DNA of 15,307 bases from an uncultured Prevotella sp. (GCA_900551985.1 URYG01000058.1:1-15307), one strand, 5' to 3'. Positions 1 through 6,738 are shown, counted from the stretch's first letter. Made by a program: numbers and translations. The notes: generated by a model not told the origin, from the sequence alone.

Positions 1-573
1 TTTGAAGACGAGGATGTCGGTATTAACCAGGGAATGCAGCCTATCGCCGGTTACAACTATGGTGCCCAGAAGCTGGACAGACTGATGCGCGTGCTGAACC
101 TGAGCATCATCGCTGCCACCGCCATTATGGTAACAGGATGGCTGATAGCGATGTTCCTGCCTTACTACTGCGCACGACTCTTTACAACGGATAAGACGCT
201 GATAGACTTGGGAATCAAGGCAATCAGAGTGGTGATGTTCTGCTTCCCGGTCATCGGATTCCAGATGGTTATCACCAATTTCTTCCAGTGTATCGGAAAG
301 GTGAAGATCAGCATCTTCCTCTCGCTGTCGAGACAGTTGCTCATTCTCCTGCCACTCCTGGCTTTCCTGCCGATGATATGGGATATCGATGGCGTATGGT
401 ACAGTATGCCAATCTCCGACTTCTCGGCAGCCCTCATTGCCGGAGTCGTAATGGTTTGGTACATGAACAAGTTGAAGAAACAACATAAAGAAAGTGAAGA
501 ACGAAGAATGAAGAGTGAAGAAACTGCGTTCGGCGGCCGAAGGGAAAGCCAATCCAACGGCATTCAAAGCTAA
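1..573 (+). CDS. MATE-family multidrug/Na+ efflux transporter, C-terminal part (5' end outside window)
   Basis: The reading frame is open from the first base, so this is the 3' part of a longer gene. MATE proteins are inner-membrane antiporters that export cationic drugs or metabolites using Na+ or H+ gradients. The family is recognised from the motif NQGMQPIAGYNYGAQ near the start, followed by hydrophobic stretches that read as about four membrane segments and a basic end (NKLKK). The last ~34 residues (about KQHKESEERRMKSEE to NGIQS) are charged and low in complexity. They are encoded by a repeat element (494-612) rather than by a recognisable MATE domain. The first few residues visible (FEDEDV) are acidic, where MATE proteins normally have membrane sequence, which may be an assembly or window-edge effect. 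The gene lies 39 nt upstream of the kinase-like gene and is probably in the same operon. Family call is firm; substrate is unknown. Confidence 0.88.
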   Translation, partial: FEDEDVGINQGMQPIAGYNYGAQKLDRLMRVLNLSIIAATAIMVTGWLIAMFLPYYCARLFTTDKTLIDLGIKAIRVVMFCFPVIGFQMVITNFFQCIGKVKISIFLSLSRQLLILLPLLAFLPMIWDIDGVWYSMPISDFSAALIAGVVMVWYMNKLKKQHKESEERRMKSEETAFGGRRESQSNGIQS

Positions 574-612
574 TCATAAAGTTCAATGTTCAAATCTCAA
601 AGTTCAAAGTAA
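494..612 (+). repeat. Composite heptad repeat element, copy 1
   Basis: Four 7-bp units of the type GTGAAGA lie at 494-521 (GTGAAGA, ACGAAGA, ATGAAGA, GTGAAGA). A linker follows, then TAATCATAAA from 571, then four 7-bp units of the type GTTCAAA at 581-608, ending four bases before the ATG at 613. The same architecture occurs on the other strand at 4466-4544, and 16 bases (TAATCATAAAGTTCAA) are identical between the copies. In this copy the first half is translated as the MATE C-terminal tail, and the TAA of TAATCATA is its stop codon. The linker holds extra sequence absent from copy 2, including CGGCCGAAGGGAAAG (534-548), which recurs at 10414-10428. Function is unknown. Confidence 0.85.
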
Positions 613-1230
613 ATGGAAAAGATTATCATAAACGTAGGTCGCCAGATTGGTAGCGGCGGCCATATCATCGCCGAGAAGCTGGCGGAGGATTTCGGTTGCA
701 AGTGCTACGACCGCGAGCTGCTGAACCTTGCCGCCAAGGAGAGCGGTTTTTCGGAGAAATTCTTCGAGCAGAACGATGAGCAGAAGGGATTCTTCAAGTC
801 TCTCTTCCATACTCATCTGCCTTTCCTGAGCGACAACAACTTCTATCACAACGATTTCTCACAGGAAGGCTTGTACAAGTTTCAGAGCGACGCCATCAAG
901 AAGGCTGCCGATCAGGGCAACTGCGTGTTTGTGGGTAGAACCGCCGACTATGTGCTGCGTGACTACAAGAACGTGATCAACATCTTCATCACCGCCAATC
1001 TCGATGACCGCATCAAGGCAGTGTGCAAGCGAAAGGACATCGACAGATCCACCGCCCGCAAGTTCATCGAAAGCCACGAGGAACAGCGCGCCTCCTACTA
1101 CGATTACTATACCGGCAAGAAGTGGGGACACAGCGAGAGCTACGACCTCTGCATCAACAGCAGCCATCTGGGAATCGAGGAGACAGAGAAGTTTATTGCA
1201 GAATTTATCAGAAAGAAATTTAACTTATAA
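613..1230 (+). CDS. Cytidylate kinase-like family protein
   Basis: The product is 205 aa and resembles the cytidylate kinase-like (Cytidylate_kin2) P-loop family common in Bacteroidales. A variant P-loop is visible near the N terminus (GRQIGSGGH, residues 9-17), followed by a base/NMP-binding region with YDRELL. An Arg/Lys-rich lid-like region sits around residues 135-160. Such proteins are presumed nucleotide kinases, but most have no tested substrate, so CMP kinase activity is an inference. The ATG at 613 is chosen because MEKIIINVGRQIGSGG gives a complete first beta strand, and it directly follows the heptad element. No Shine-Dalgarno sequence is visible. The next gene, purT, begins 7 nt after the stop, so co-transcription is likely. 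Confidence 0.8.
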   Translation: MEKIIINVGRQIGSGGHIIAEKLAEDFGCKCYDRELLNLAAKESGFSEKFFEQNDEQKGFFKSLFHTHLPFLSDNNFYHNDFSQEGLYKFQSDAIKKAADQGNCVFVGRTADYVLRDYKNVINIFITANLDDRIKAVCKRKDIDRSTARKFIESHEEQRASYYDYYTGKKWGHSESYDLCINSSHLGIEETEKFIAEFIRKKFNL

Positions 1231-1237
1231 TATAATC

Positions 1238-2419
1238 ATGAAGAAGATTATGCTTTTGGGCTCAGGCGAACTGGGCAAGGAGTTTACCATCGCCGCAAAG
1301 CGCGCAGGACAGTACGTCATCGCTTGCGACAAGTACGACAATGCACCAGCCATGCAGGTTGCCGACGAGCGAGAAGTGTTCTCAATGCTCGATGGCGACG
1401 CATTGACCGCTGTGGTAGAGAAACATCACCCAGACATCATCGTGCCTGAGATTGAAGCGATCCGCACCGAGCGCCTCTTCGACTTCGAGAAGGAGGGCAT
1501 CCAGATTGTGCCTTCAGCTCGTGCCGTGAACTACACCATGAACCGCCGTGCCATCCGCGACCTGGCTGCCAAGGAACTGGGTCTGCGCACAGCCAAGTAT
1601 TTCTACGCCAAGACTTTCGAGGAGTTCAAGAACGCTGCCGATGAGATTGGTTTCCCATGCGTAGTAAAGCCATTGATGAGTTCCAGCGGTCATGGCCAGA
1701 GCTATGTTCACAACGACGATGAGCTGATGGAGGCTTACAAGGAGGCGATGGAAGAAGGTCGTGGCGACGTGAAGGAAGTGATCATCGAGGAATTCATCGA
1801 CTTCGATTCAGAGTTCACCCTCCTCACCGTAACCCAGAAGGATGGTCCTACCCTCTTCTGCCCACCTATCGGACACGTACAGAAGGGCGGTGACTACCGT
1901 GAGAGCTGGCAGCCATTCCAGCTTCCTGAGGAGGCTTTGAAGAAGGCTGAGCACATTGCCGGCGAAGTGACCAAGGCATTGACCGGTGCTGGTCTCTGGG
2001 GTGTAGAGTTCTTCCTGAGCAAGCAGGGTGAGGTCATCTTCTCTGAGCTGAGTCCTCGTCCACACGATACTGGTATGGTAACTCTCGGTCACACCACCAA
2101 CCTGAGCGAGTTTGAGCTTCACTTCCGTGCCGTAATGGGCTTGCCTATCGCCGGAATCCATCTGGAGCACGTAGGCTGTTCTGCCGTCATCCTCTCTCCT
2201 GAGGAAAGCACAGAGCCATTGAACTACAACATGCTCGATGCGCTGAAGGAGGATCATACCCGCATCCGCATCTTCGGCAAGCCAGAGGCTCACGTAGGTC
2301 GCCGTATGGGTGTCGTTCTCTGCTACGGTGAGAAGGGCGATGACCTGAATGCGCTCCGCGACAAGGCAAAGCGCCTTGCCAAGACGGTTTTGGGAACCGA
2401 CCCATATATGAAGAAGTAA
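1238..2419 (+). CDS. purT: Formate-dependent phosphoribosylglycinamide formyltransferase (GAR transformylase 2)
   Basis: PurT makes formyl-GAR from GAR, formate and ATP in the third step of purine synthesis, replacing folate-dependent PurN. The product is 393 aa, almost the same as the E. coli enzyme. The N-terminal pre-ATP-grasp domain begins MKKIMLLGSGELGKE and contains NAPAMQVAD. The ATP-grasp domain shows the glycine-rich loop SSSGHGQS (residues 148-155). SPRPHDTGMVTL (from residue 272) is a PurT signature. The frame stays open upstream to 1004, but the ATG at 1238 is chosen because homology starts exactly there and the upstream part overlaps the kinase gene. The ketoisomerase-like gene begins 5 nt after the stop. 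No sign of damage. Confidence 0.95.
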   Translation: MKKIMLLGSGELGKEFTIAAKRAGQYVIACDKYDNAPAMQVADEREVFSMLDGDALTAVVEKHHPDIIVPEIEAIRTERLFDFEKEGIQIVPSARAVNYTMNRRAIRDLAAKELGLRTAKYFYAKTFEEFKNAADEIGFPCVVKPLMSSSGHGQSYVHNDDELMEAYKEAMEEGRGDVKEVIIEEFIDFDSEFTLLTVTQKDGPTLFCPPIGHVQKGGDYRESWQPFQLPEEALKKAEHIAGEVTKALTGAGLWGVEFFLSKQGEVIFSELSPRPHDTGMVTLGHTTNLSEFELHFRAVMGLPIAGIHLEHVGCSAVILSPEESTEPLNYNMLDALKEDHTRIRIFGKPEAHVGRRMGVVLCYGEKGDDLNALRDKAKRLAKTVLGTDPYMKK

Positions 2420-2424
2420 GATTC

Positions 2425-2835
2425 ATGAAAGAAATAGGAAAAATCATCCGTTTCCAGAACACGCATCAATCTGAAGGCTTCCATACCAAGGTGGAGGATT
2501 TCAAGGATGTGCCCTTCCACATCAGGCGCACTTACTGGACCTACGATATTCCAGAGGGGGCAGCTCGTGGAGGTCACGCCCATAAGGAATGCCAGGAAGT
2601 GATCATCGCAGCCAGCGGTTCCTTCACGGTAACGCTGGATGATGGAAACCGGAAGCAATCCTATCTTCTCAACCGCCCCGACCAGGGATTACTTGTCAAC
2701 ACGGGCATCTGGCGAACCCTGGAGGATTTCTCAGCCGGTTCGGTCTGTCTGGTCCTGGCTTCGGAATTATACGATGAAGCTGATTATATCTATGATTACG
2801 ACGAGTTTCTCAAATACGCAAGACATCCTATTTGA
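2425..2835 (+). CDS. WxcM-like cupin, probable dTDP-4-dehydro-6-deoxyglucose 3,4-ketoisomerase (FdtA/QdtA type)
   Basis: The 136-aa product is a small single-domain cupin. The hallmark RGGHAHKECQE (residues 48-58) places two histidines, H51 and H53, where FdtA/QdtA enzymes have their catalytic pair. GSFTVTLDDG, LVNTGIWRTLEDFS and ASELYDEADYI follow in the order expected for the family. These enzymes move the keto group of dTDP-4-keto-6-deoxyglucose from C4 to C3, the step before amination to dTDP-3-amino sugars such as Fuc3NAc or Qui3NAc. No rmlAB or aminotransferase gene is in the window. The next gene encodes an acyltransferase-like protein, which fits sugar or surface-glycan modification, but that link is inference. 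The last codons (LKYARHPI, stop) lie inside a duplicated and inverted sequence at 2803-2876. FdtA and QdtA specificity cannot be separated by eye. Confidence 0.78.
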   Translation: MKEIGKIIRFQNTHQSEGFHTKVEDFKDVPFHIRRTYWTYDIPEGAARGGHAHKECQEVIIAASGSFTVTLDDGNRKQSYLLNRPDQGLLVNTGIWRTLEDFSAGSVCLVLASELYDEADYIYDYDEFLKYARHPI

Positions 2836-2876
2836 GAAACTCCTCAAATACGCAAGACATCATGTTTGAAATCATC
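2803..2876 (+). repeat. Compound direct and inverted repeat at a gene junction
   Basis: The 19-mer CTCAAATACGCAAGACATC occurs at 2809-2827 and again at 2843-2861. Similarity continues beyond it as a 34-bp tandem duplication (2809-2842 and 2843-2876). Copy 1 also closes a perfect 14-bp inverted repeat: GAGTTTCTCAAATA at 2803-2816 pairs with 2829-2842 around a 12-nt loop. The ketoisomerase stop codon (2833-2835) is in the right arm. The ATG of the next gene (2862) follows the second 19-mer at the position matching CTA in copy 1. Confidence 0.9.
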
Positions 2877-3800
2877 AAATACACCCCCGAATATCGCCAG
2901 CAATGGGATGCGTATGTGGCAAAAGCCCGAAACGCTACGTTTCTCTTTTACCGCAACTATATGGATTACCATTCCGATAGGTTCAAGGACTATTCTCTCC
3001 TGTTCTTCAAGAAGGGAAAGCTCCATTCCATCCTGCCCGCCCATCAGGTGGACAAGACCCTCTGCTCGCATTTCGGACTCACCTATGGCGGACTGATCAT
3101 GAACATCCACGTCACGATTTCAGATGTCTGCCAACTCTTTGAGGAACTGAATGTCTATCTGCGTCTTCAGGGTTTCGAGAAGGTACAGTATCGTCCTATT
3201 CCCTGGATTTATCATCTCCATCCTTCAGAAGAAGATCTCTATGCCATTTTTTGGAAATGCAAGGCTCAGCTTTCGCTCCGCAATATCGGCACAACCATCT
3301 TCATGCAGCAGAAATTGCGCTGGCGAAAAGACCACCTGCGCCGATTGAGAAAGGCTCATCAGAATGGGGTGACCGTAGTGAGAGATGCAAGCCTGTCGGA
3401 ATTCTGGGAGGTATTGAATGAGAACCTGGAAAAGCGATTTGGTGCCAAACCGGTTCACACGCTTCAGGAAATGGAACTCCTGAAGAGTCGATTCCCCGAG
3501 AATATCATCCAATACAATGCTTATCGAAACGGACACATCATAGGAGGTCTCACCTTTTATATTACCCAGCAAGTGGTGCATGGACAATATAGTTCTACCA
3601 ACGATGAGGGCAAGGAATTCGGAGCCATGGAGGCGATCTACGAACAGATTATGTATCATGATTACCCCGATTATCCCTACCTGGATTTCGGCAGTTCTAC
3701 GGAACAGCAGGGAGCCTGGATCAACGAGGGCCTCATCGCCCACAAGGAAGGTTACGGAGGAAGAGGCGTGGTTTACGACACCTACGAATGGACAGTATAA
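2862..3800 (+). CDS. FemAB/GNAT-like acyltransferase family protein
   Basis: The product is 312 aa from the ATG at 2862 (MFEIIKYTPEYRQQWD). A TTG ten codons earlier is also in frame, but it lies in duplicated DNA and adds no recognisable sequence. The protein resembles the FemAB-related, double-GNAT-fold proteins often annotated as GNAT acetyltransferases in Bacteroidales. Useful segments are NATFLFYRNYMDYHSDRF near the N terminus, the basic KLRWRKDHLRRLRKAH around residues 155-170, GGLTFYITQQVVHGQY, and the C-terminal LDFGSSTEQQGAWINEGL followed by HKEGYGGRGVV, which matches the ending of FemAB-like enzymes. Substrate is unknown. Its place after a dTDP-sugar ketoisomerase suggests N- or O-acylation of a sugar or cell-surface glycan, which is inference. 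It is the last gene before the terminator at 3807. Confidence 0.65.
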   Translation: MFEIIKYTPEYRQQWDAYVAKARNATFLFYRNYMDYHSDRFKDYSLLFFKKGKLHSILPAHQVDKTLCSHFGLTYGGLIMNIHVTISDVCQLFEELNVYLRLQGFEKVQYRPIPWIYHLHPSEEDLYAIFWKCKAQLSLRNIGTTIFMQQKLRWRKDHLRRLRKAHQNGVTVVRDASLSEFWEVLNENLEKRFGAKPVHTLQEMELLKSRFPENIIQYNAYRNGHIIGGLTFYITQQVVHGQYSSTNDEGKEFGAMEAIYEQIMYHDYPDYPYLDFGSSTEQQGAWINEGLIAHKEGYGGRGVVYDTYEWTV

Positions 3801-3806
3801 AAAGAG

Positions 3807-3844
3807 AAATCCCGAAGTTCACACGATTGTGAACTTCGGGATTT
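3807..3844. terminator. Bidirectional intrinsic terminator between convergent operons
   Basis: A perfect 17-bp stem (3807-3823 with 3828-3844) closes a CGAT tetraloop. The arm reads AAATCCCGAAGTTCACA. It begins 6 nt after the acyltransferase stop and lies about 40 nt beyond the lutC stop on the other strand. The A-rich left flank and the ATTTA right flank give a short U-rich tail in either direction, so it can end both the purT operon and the lut operon. Confidence 0.9.
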
Positions 3845-3855
3845 ATGTTATTGGA

Positions 3856-3878
3856 GTTAACAGGTTAACAGTTAACAG
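3856..3878. repeat. Short GTTAACA(G) tandem repeat
   Basis: GTTAACAG, GTTAACA and GTTAACAG lie end to end, so the period is 7 to 8 bp. Each unit contains the palindrome GTTAAC. The repeat sits between the terminator hairpin and the lutC stop codon. The heptad period matches the repeats upstream of the kinase gene and lutC, although the sequence differs. Confidence 0.8.
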
Positions 3879-3886
3879 CCCATTTT

Positions 3887-4465
3887 TTAATACAGCACAA
3901 CTGTCACACCACGAGCAGCTTGCGCACCCATTACCAGTGCCTGCTCAATATCGGCAGTCTTGGAAGGACCACTGATGAAAGTACCGAAATTATACTTCGG
4001 ATCCATCTCGATACGGGCATAAGCCTCGTGCATATTGTTGACAACCTTATCCTTCTGAAGGAAAATCACGAGATATTCGGAGATGAAAAGCACCGCCTTC
4101 TCCTTCATAGTCTGAGGAATCCAGACGCAGCCGTTCTCAGCAACCCCCACTTCTCCACGGACAATACCCACATCGGTACCATTCAGGTCGTTGGCCTCAG
4201 CCACGGTATCTGGATTTTTCTGCGCAATGGTAATCTCAAGCAGGTTGGAAGCAAAGACCTTTGCCTCCGGATAAGCCTTCTTCACCAGCTCATCCAGGCT
4301 CTCGCCTTCCTCAGCCACAATCACGTGTCCACCCACCGACTCAGTCATCTCAATAAACTGCTTCAAGGTATCCTCATACAGGATTCCCTTGACATCTACG
4401 GCAGGCATATCGAATTGAACGTGCGTATTCTTACGCAACTTGTTCAGGAAATCTTCTTTTAACAT
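3887..4465 (-). CDS. lutC: L-lactate utilization protein LutC (LUD domain)
   Basis: LutC is the smallest partner of the LutABC L-lactate oxidation system, which converts lactate to pyruvate without LldD or LdhA-type enzymes. The 192-aa product is a single LUD domain. It carries the glycine/valine core GTDVGIVRGEVGVAENGCVWI and the C-terminal SGPSKTADIEQALVMGAQ. Other LutC proteins usually end in a GxHGPR-type segment, where this one reads GAQAARGV. The ATG at 4465 is chosen because it gives MLKEDFLNKLRKN, a normal LutC N terminus, and it lies inside the last heptad of the repeat at 4466-4544. LutC follows lutB after an 84-nt gap filled by that repeat. The role of LutC itself is not well defined in the family. 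Confidence 0.9.
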   Translation of the reverse strand: MLKEDFLNKLRKNTHVQFDMPAVDVKGILYEDTLKQFIEMTESVGGHVIVAEEGESLDELVKKAYPEAKVFASNLLEITIAQKNPDTVAEANDLNGTDVGIVRGEVGVAENGCVWIPQTMKEKAVLFISEYLVIFLQKDKVVNNMHEAYARIEMDPKYNFGTFISGPSKTADIEQALVMGAQAARGVTVVLY

Positions 4466-4544
4466 TGAAATTTGAACTTTGAACTTTGAACTTTATGATT
4501 AGTAAAGCCGTTGAATTCTTCACTCTTCGTTCTTCACTCTTCAC
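4466..4544 (-). repeat. Composite heptad repeat element, copy 2 (lutB-lutC spacer)
   Basis: Read on the minus strand, four GTGAAGA-type heptads (4544-4517: GTGAAGA, GTGAAGA, ACGAAGA, GTGAAGA) are followed by a 15-nt linker. Next come TAATCATAAA and three exact GTTCAAA heptads (4491-4471). A degenerate fourth heptad (TTTCAAT) runs into the ATG of lutC. Order, unit number and orientation relative to the downstream gene are the same as at 494-612. The linker is shorter here and lacks the extra GC-rich insert of copy 1. Apart from a few bases next to the lutB stop, the element is the whole intergenic spacer. Confidence 0.88.
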
Positions 4545-4549
4545 TTAAA

Positions 4550-5923
4550 TCACTTCACCTTTCCTTCTTTCCAAAGCTGATGGAAACTCTTCTTGGCAAA
4601 CTCAGGCATGGCGTGACCGATACCCCAGGCGTTCCAGTTGCTGAAGTGCGTGCAGCACTCAGGAATCAGATTGGCGAGTGGCGCAAACTTCAAGGCGGTG
4701 GTGTAAAGCGCAGGACGTTCGAAGAGATACTTCATACCATTCGACATTGCCTTCTTCACAGGATCTGCCTTGCCCAATTTCTCCAGATTCTGACGCCATA
4801 CGTAAATCTGCGAACCAGGACCTACCTTGGAAGGACACACATTGTCGCATGACAAGCACAAGGTGCAGGCTGAAACATTGTCGCTGTACTTCTGAGGATT
4901 CTTCAGCATACCCAGGTTCACACCTACAGGACCCGGAATGAAATAGGTGTAGCTGTATCCGCCTGAACGGCGATAAACCGGACAAGTGTTCATGCAGGCT
5001 CCGCAGCGCATGCACTTCAAGGTCTGCCAGTGGTCCTTGTCGGCGAGAATATCGCTTCTGCCGTTATCCACCAATACCACATGCATCTCAGCACCCGGAC
5101 GAGCCTGGCAGAAATGAGAAGTATAGGTAGTGGTAGGCTGACCCGTTCCGCAGCGGCAGAGCAGGCGCTGGAATACAGCCAATGACTTATAATCAGGAAC
5201 CAGTTTCTCGATACCCATCGCTACGATGTGGAGCTTAGGCATGGAAGTGGTCATATCGGCATTACCCTCGTTGGTGCAGACCACGCAATCGCCCGTGGCA
5301 GCCACACCGAAGTTGCAGCCGGTCATACCTGCTCCTGCTTCCATAAACTGGTCGCGGAGATGATGACGGGCGCAGCGGGTCAGGTAAGTAGGGTCGTAGT
5401 TTCCGATTTCCTTGGAGATTCCCTTTTCCTCGAACATCTGTCCCACTTCCTCACGCTTCAGGTGGATGGCAGGCATTACGATGTGGCTAGGCTTCTGACC
5501 CAAGAGCTGGATGATGCGCTCACCCAGGTCGGTCTCTACCACATCGATTCCGTGCTTCTCCAGATACGGATTCATCTCGCACTCCTCTGTGAGCATCGAC
5601 TTCGACTTCACCATCTTCTTCACGTTATGATCCTTCAGGATTCCGAGCACAATCTCATTGAATTCCTGCGCATCCTTTGCCCAGTGCACCTTCACCCCAC
5701 GGCTCTCCAGGTTCTTGGAAAACATATCGAGGTAATCGGCAAGATGGGTGATGGTGTGCATCTTGATTTCAGACGCATGCTCGCGGAGATCCTCCCACTC
5801 AGGAAGTCCCTGCGCCATCTTATCTCTCTTCTGACGAACAGACCAGAAGGTAGCATCGTGCCAGGTGGTCTTCTCTACGTTCTGCGTAAACTTCGCAGCT
5901 CTCTTGGAATGTTCTGTACTCAT
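4550..5923 (-). CDS. lutB: L-lactate utilization iron-sulfur protein LutB
   Basis: LutB is the ferredoxin-like subunit of the LutABC lactate-oxidizing system and carries electrons through two 4Fe-4S clusters. The 457-aa product has an N-terminal LUD-type region (about residues 60-290), including KSKSMLTEECEMN and FGVAATGDCVVCTNEGN. A ferredoxin domain follows with C304-x2-C307-x2-C310-x3-C314-P and C353-x2-C356-x2-C359-x3-C363-P, so both cluster motifs are complete. The C-terminal helical tail (FERPALYTTALKFA) is usual for the family. The start overlaps the end of lutA by 4 nt (ATGA), which suggests translational coupling. Length is normal and there is no frameshift. Confidence 0.95.
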   Translation of the reverse strand: MSTEHSKRAAKFTQNVEKTTWHDATFWSVRQKRDKMAQGLPEWEDLREHASEIKMHTITHLADYLDMFSKNLESRGVKVHWAKDAQEFNEIVLGILKDHNVKKMVKSKSMLTEECEMNPYLEKHGIDVVETDLGERIIQLLGQKPSHIVMPAIHLKREEVGQMFEEKGISKEIGNYDPTYLTRCARHHLRDQFMEAGAGMTGCNFGVAATGDCVVCTNEGNADMTTSMPKLHIVAMGIEKLVPDYKSLAVFQRLLCRCGTGQPTTTYTSHFCQARPGAEMHVVLVDNGRSDILADKDHWQTLKCMRCGACMNTCPVYRRSGGYSYTYFIPGPVGVNLGMLKNPQKYSDNVSACTLCLSCDNVCPSKVGPGSQIYVWRQNLEKLGKADPVKKAMSNGMKYLFERPALYTTALKFAPLANLIPECCTHFSNWNAWGIGHAMPEFAKKSFHQLWKEGKVK

Positions 5924-6657
5924 AGTCCTGCAGCTAAAATTTGAACAACATGGATAAACTTGATCGGCATCTTCTCCTTCTTGGCAATACCAGCCATATG
6001 CATCAGACAGGAAGAATCCGGTCCGGTGACATATTCGGCACCCGTAGCCATGTGGCGCTTGATCTTATCCTCTCCCATTCGGGTAGAAACGGCAGGCTCC
6101 TCGATAGAGAACATACCGCCAAATCCGCAGCACTCATCCTTGCGCTCCGGCTCGTGGATGGTAATGCCTTCCACCATATCCAACAGGTCGATAATCTTGT
6201 TGAATGGTTTGATGTGACGTTCAGATGGCGATGACAAGCCCAGTTCTCGCACACCATGGCAACTGTTGTGCACACTCACCACGTGCGGGAATTTGCCCGG
6301 CACATGATCCACCTTCAGCACATCGTGAAGGAACTCCACAACATCCATGATCTTCTTTGATGAAATACACTCGTGCTTACCCTCCAGAATCTTAGGGTAA
6401 TACACCTTTACGTAAGCGGCACATGAAGCTGAAGGAGCTACGATGTAATCGTAATCCTTGAACAGCTCATCAAATGTCTCTATGACCTTCTCCGACTTGT
6501 CCTGAAAACCTGCGTTAGCCATCGGCTGACCGCAGCAAGTCTGCTTCTCGGGATAGTCAACATCCAGTCCGTAGTGCTTTAGTAACTTGTATGTAGCCAC
6601 ACCCGCTTCAGGGTATAAGGCATCCACATAGCAAGGGACGAATAATCCGACTCTCAT
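5920..6657 (-). CDS. lutA: L-lactate utilization protein LutA (CCG-domain Fe-S oxidoreductase)
   Basis: LutA is the cysteine-rich-domain subunit of the lactate-oxidizing LutABC system, related to the GlpC and heterodisulfide reductase HdrB family. The 245-aa product contains the two repeated CCG domains. The first has C41-C42-G (TCCGQPMAN), with C9 upstream. The second has C133 (NSCHG) and C176-C177-G (ECCGFGGMF). These cysteines are expected to bind an iron-sulfur cluster. It is the first gene of the lutABC operon and overlaps lutB by 4 nt. A TACTTTTG -7 element lies about 74 nt upstream of the ATG. There is no lutR or lactate permease gene in the window, so regulation and lactate import must be encoded elsewhere. 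Confidence 0.95.
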   Translation of the reverse strand: MRVGLFVPCYVDALYPEAGVATYKLLKHYGLDVDYPEKQTCCGQPMANAGFQDKSEKVIETFDELFKDYDYIVAPSASCAAYVKVYYPKILEGKHECISSKKIMDVVEFLHDVLKVDHVPGKFPHVVSVHNSCHGVRELGLSSPSERHIKPFNKIIDLLDMVEGITIHEPERKDECCGFGGMFSIEEPAVSTRMGEDKIKRHMATGAEYVTGPDSSCLMHMAGIAKKEKMPIKFIHVVQILAAGL

Positions 6658-6730
6658 TGTTTTATAATACTCTTGTTAGCTATTGTTTTATTATTCTCGA
6701 AACATTCTACTACATATTCTGTAGCCGCTG

Positions 6731-6738
6731 CAAAAGTA
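6731..6738 (-). promoter_or_regulatory. Putative -7 element of the lutABC promoter
   Basis: On the minus strand the bases read TACTTTTG followed by C, matching the Bacteroidetes TAnnTTTG. Transcription would start near 6725 and give a leader of about 65-70 nt. No TTG is found at the expected -33 position, so activation by a regulator is possible. Confidence 0.55.

Noticed and set aside
1004..1237. In-frame N-terminal extension of PurT from an ATG at 1004
   Set aside because: It lies inside the kinase-like gene in another frame, gives low-complexity Ser/Thr/Arg sequence, and PurT homology begins exactly at the ATG at 1238.
2832..2861. TTG start ten codons upstream for the acyltransferase
   Set aside because: It falls in the duplicated junction and overlaps the previous stop codon. 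The ATG at 2862 gives a natural N terminus.
3920..4462. 180-codon plus-strand ORF opposite lutC
   Set aside because: It mirrors lutC exactly in antisense and has no family resemblance.
5228..5944. 238-codon plus-strand ORF opposite lutB and the end of lutA
   Set aside because: It is antisense to well-supported genes, and its His/Leu-rich translation resembles no family. It is a shadow of the codon bias.
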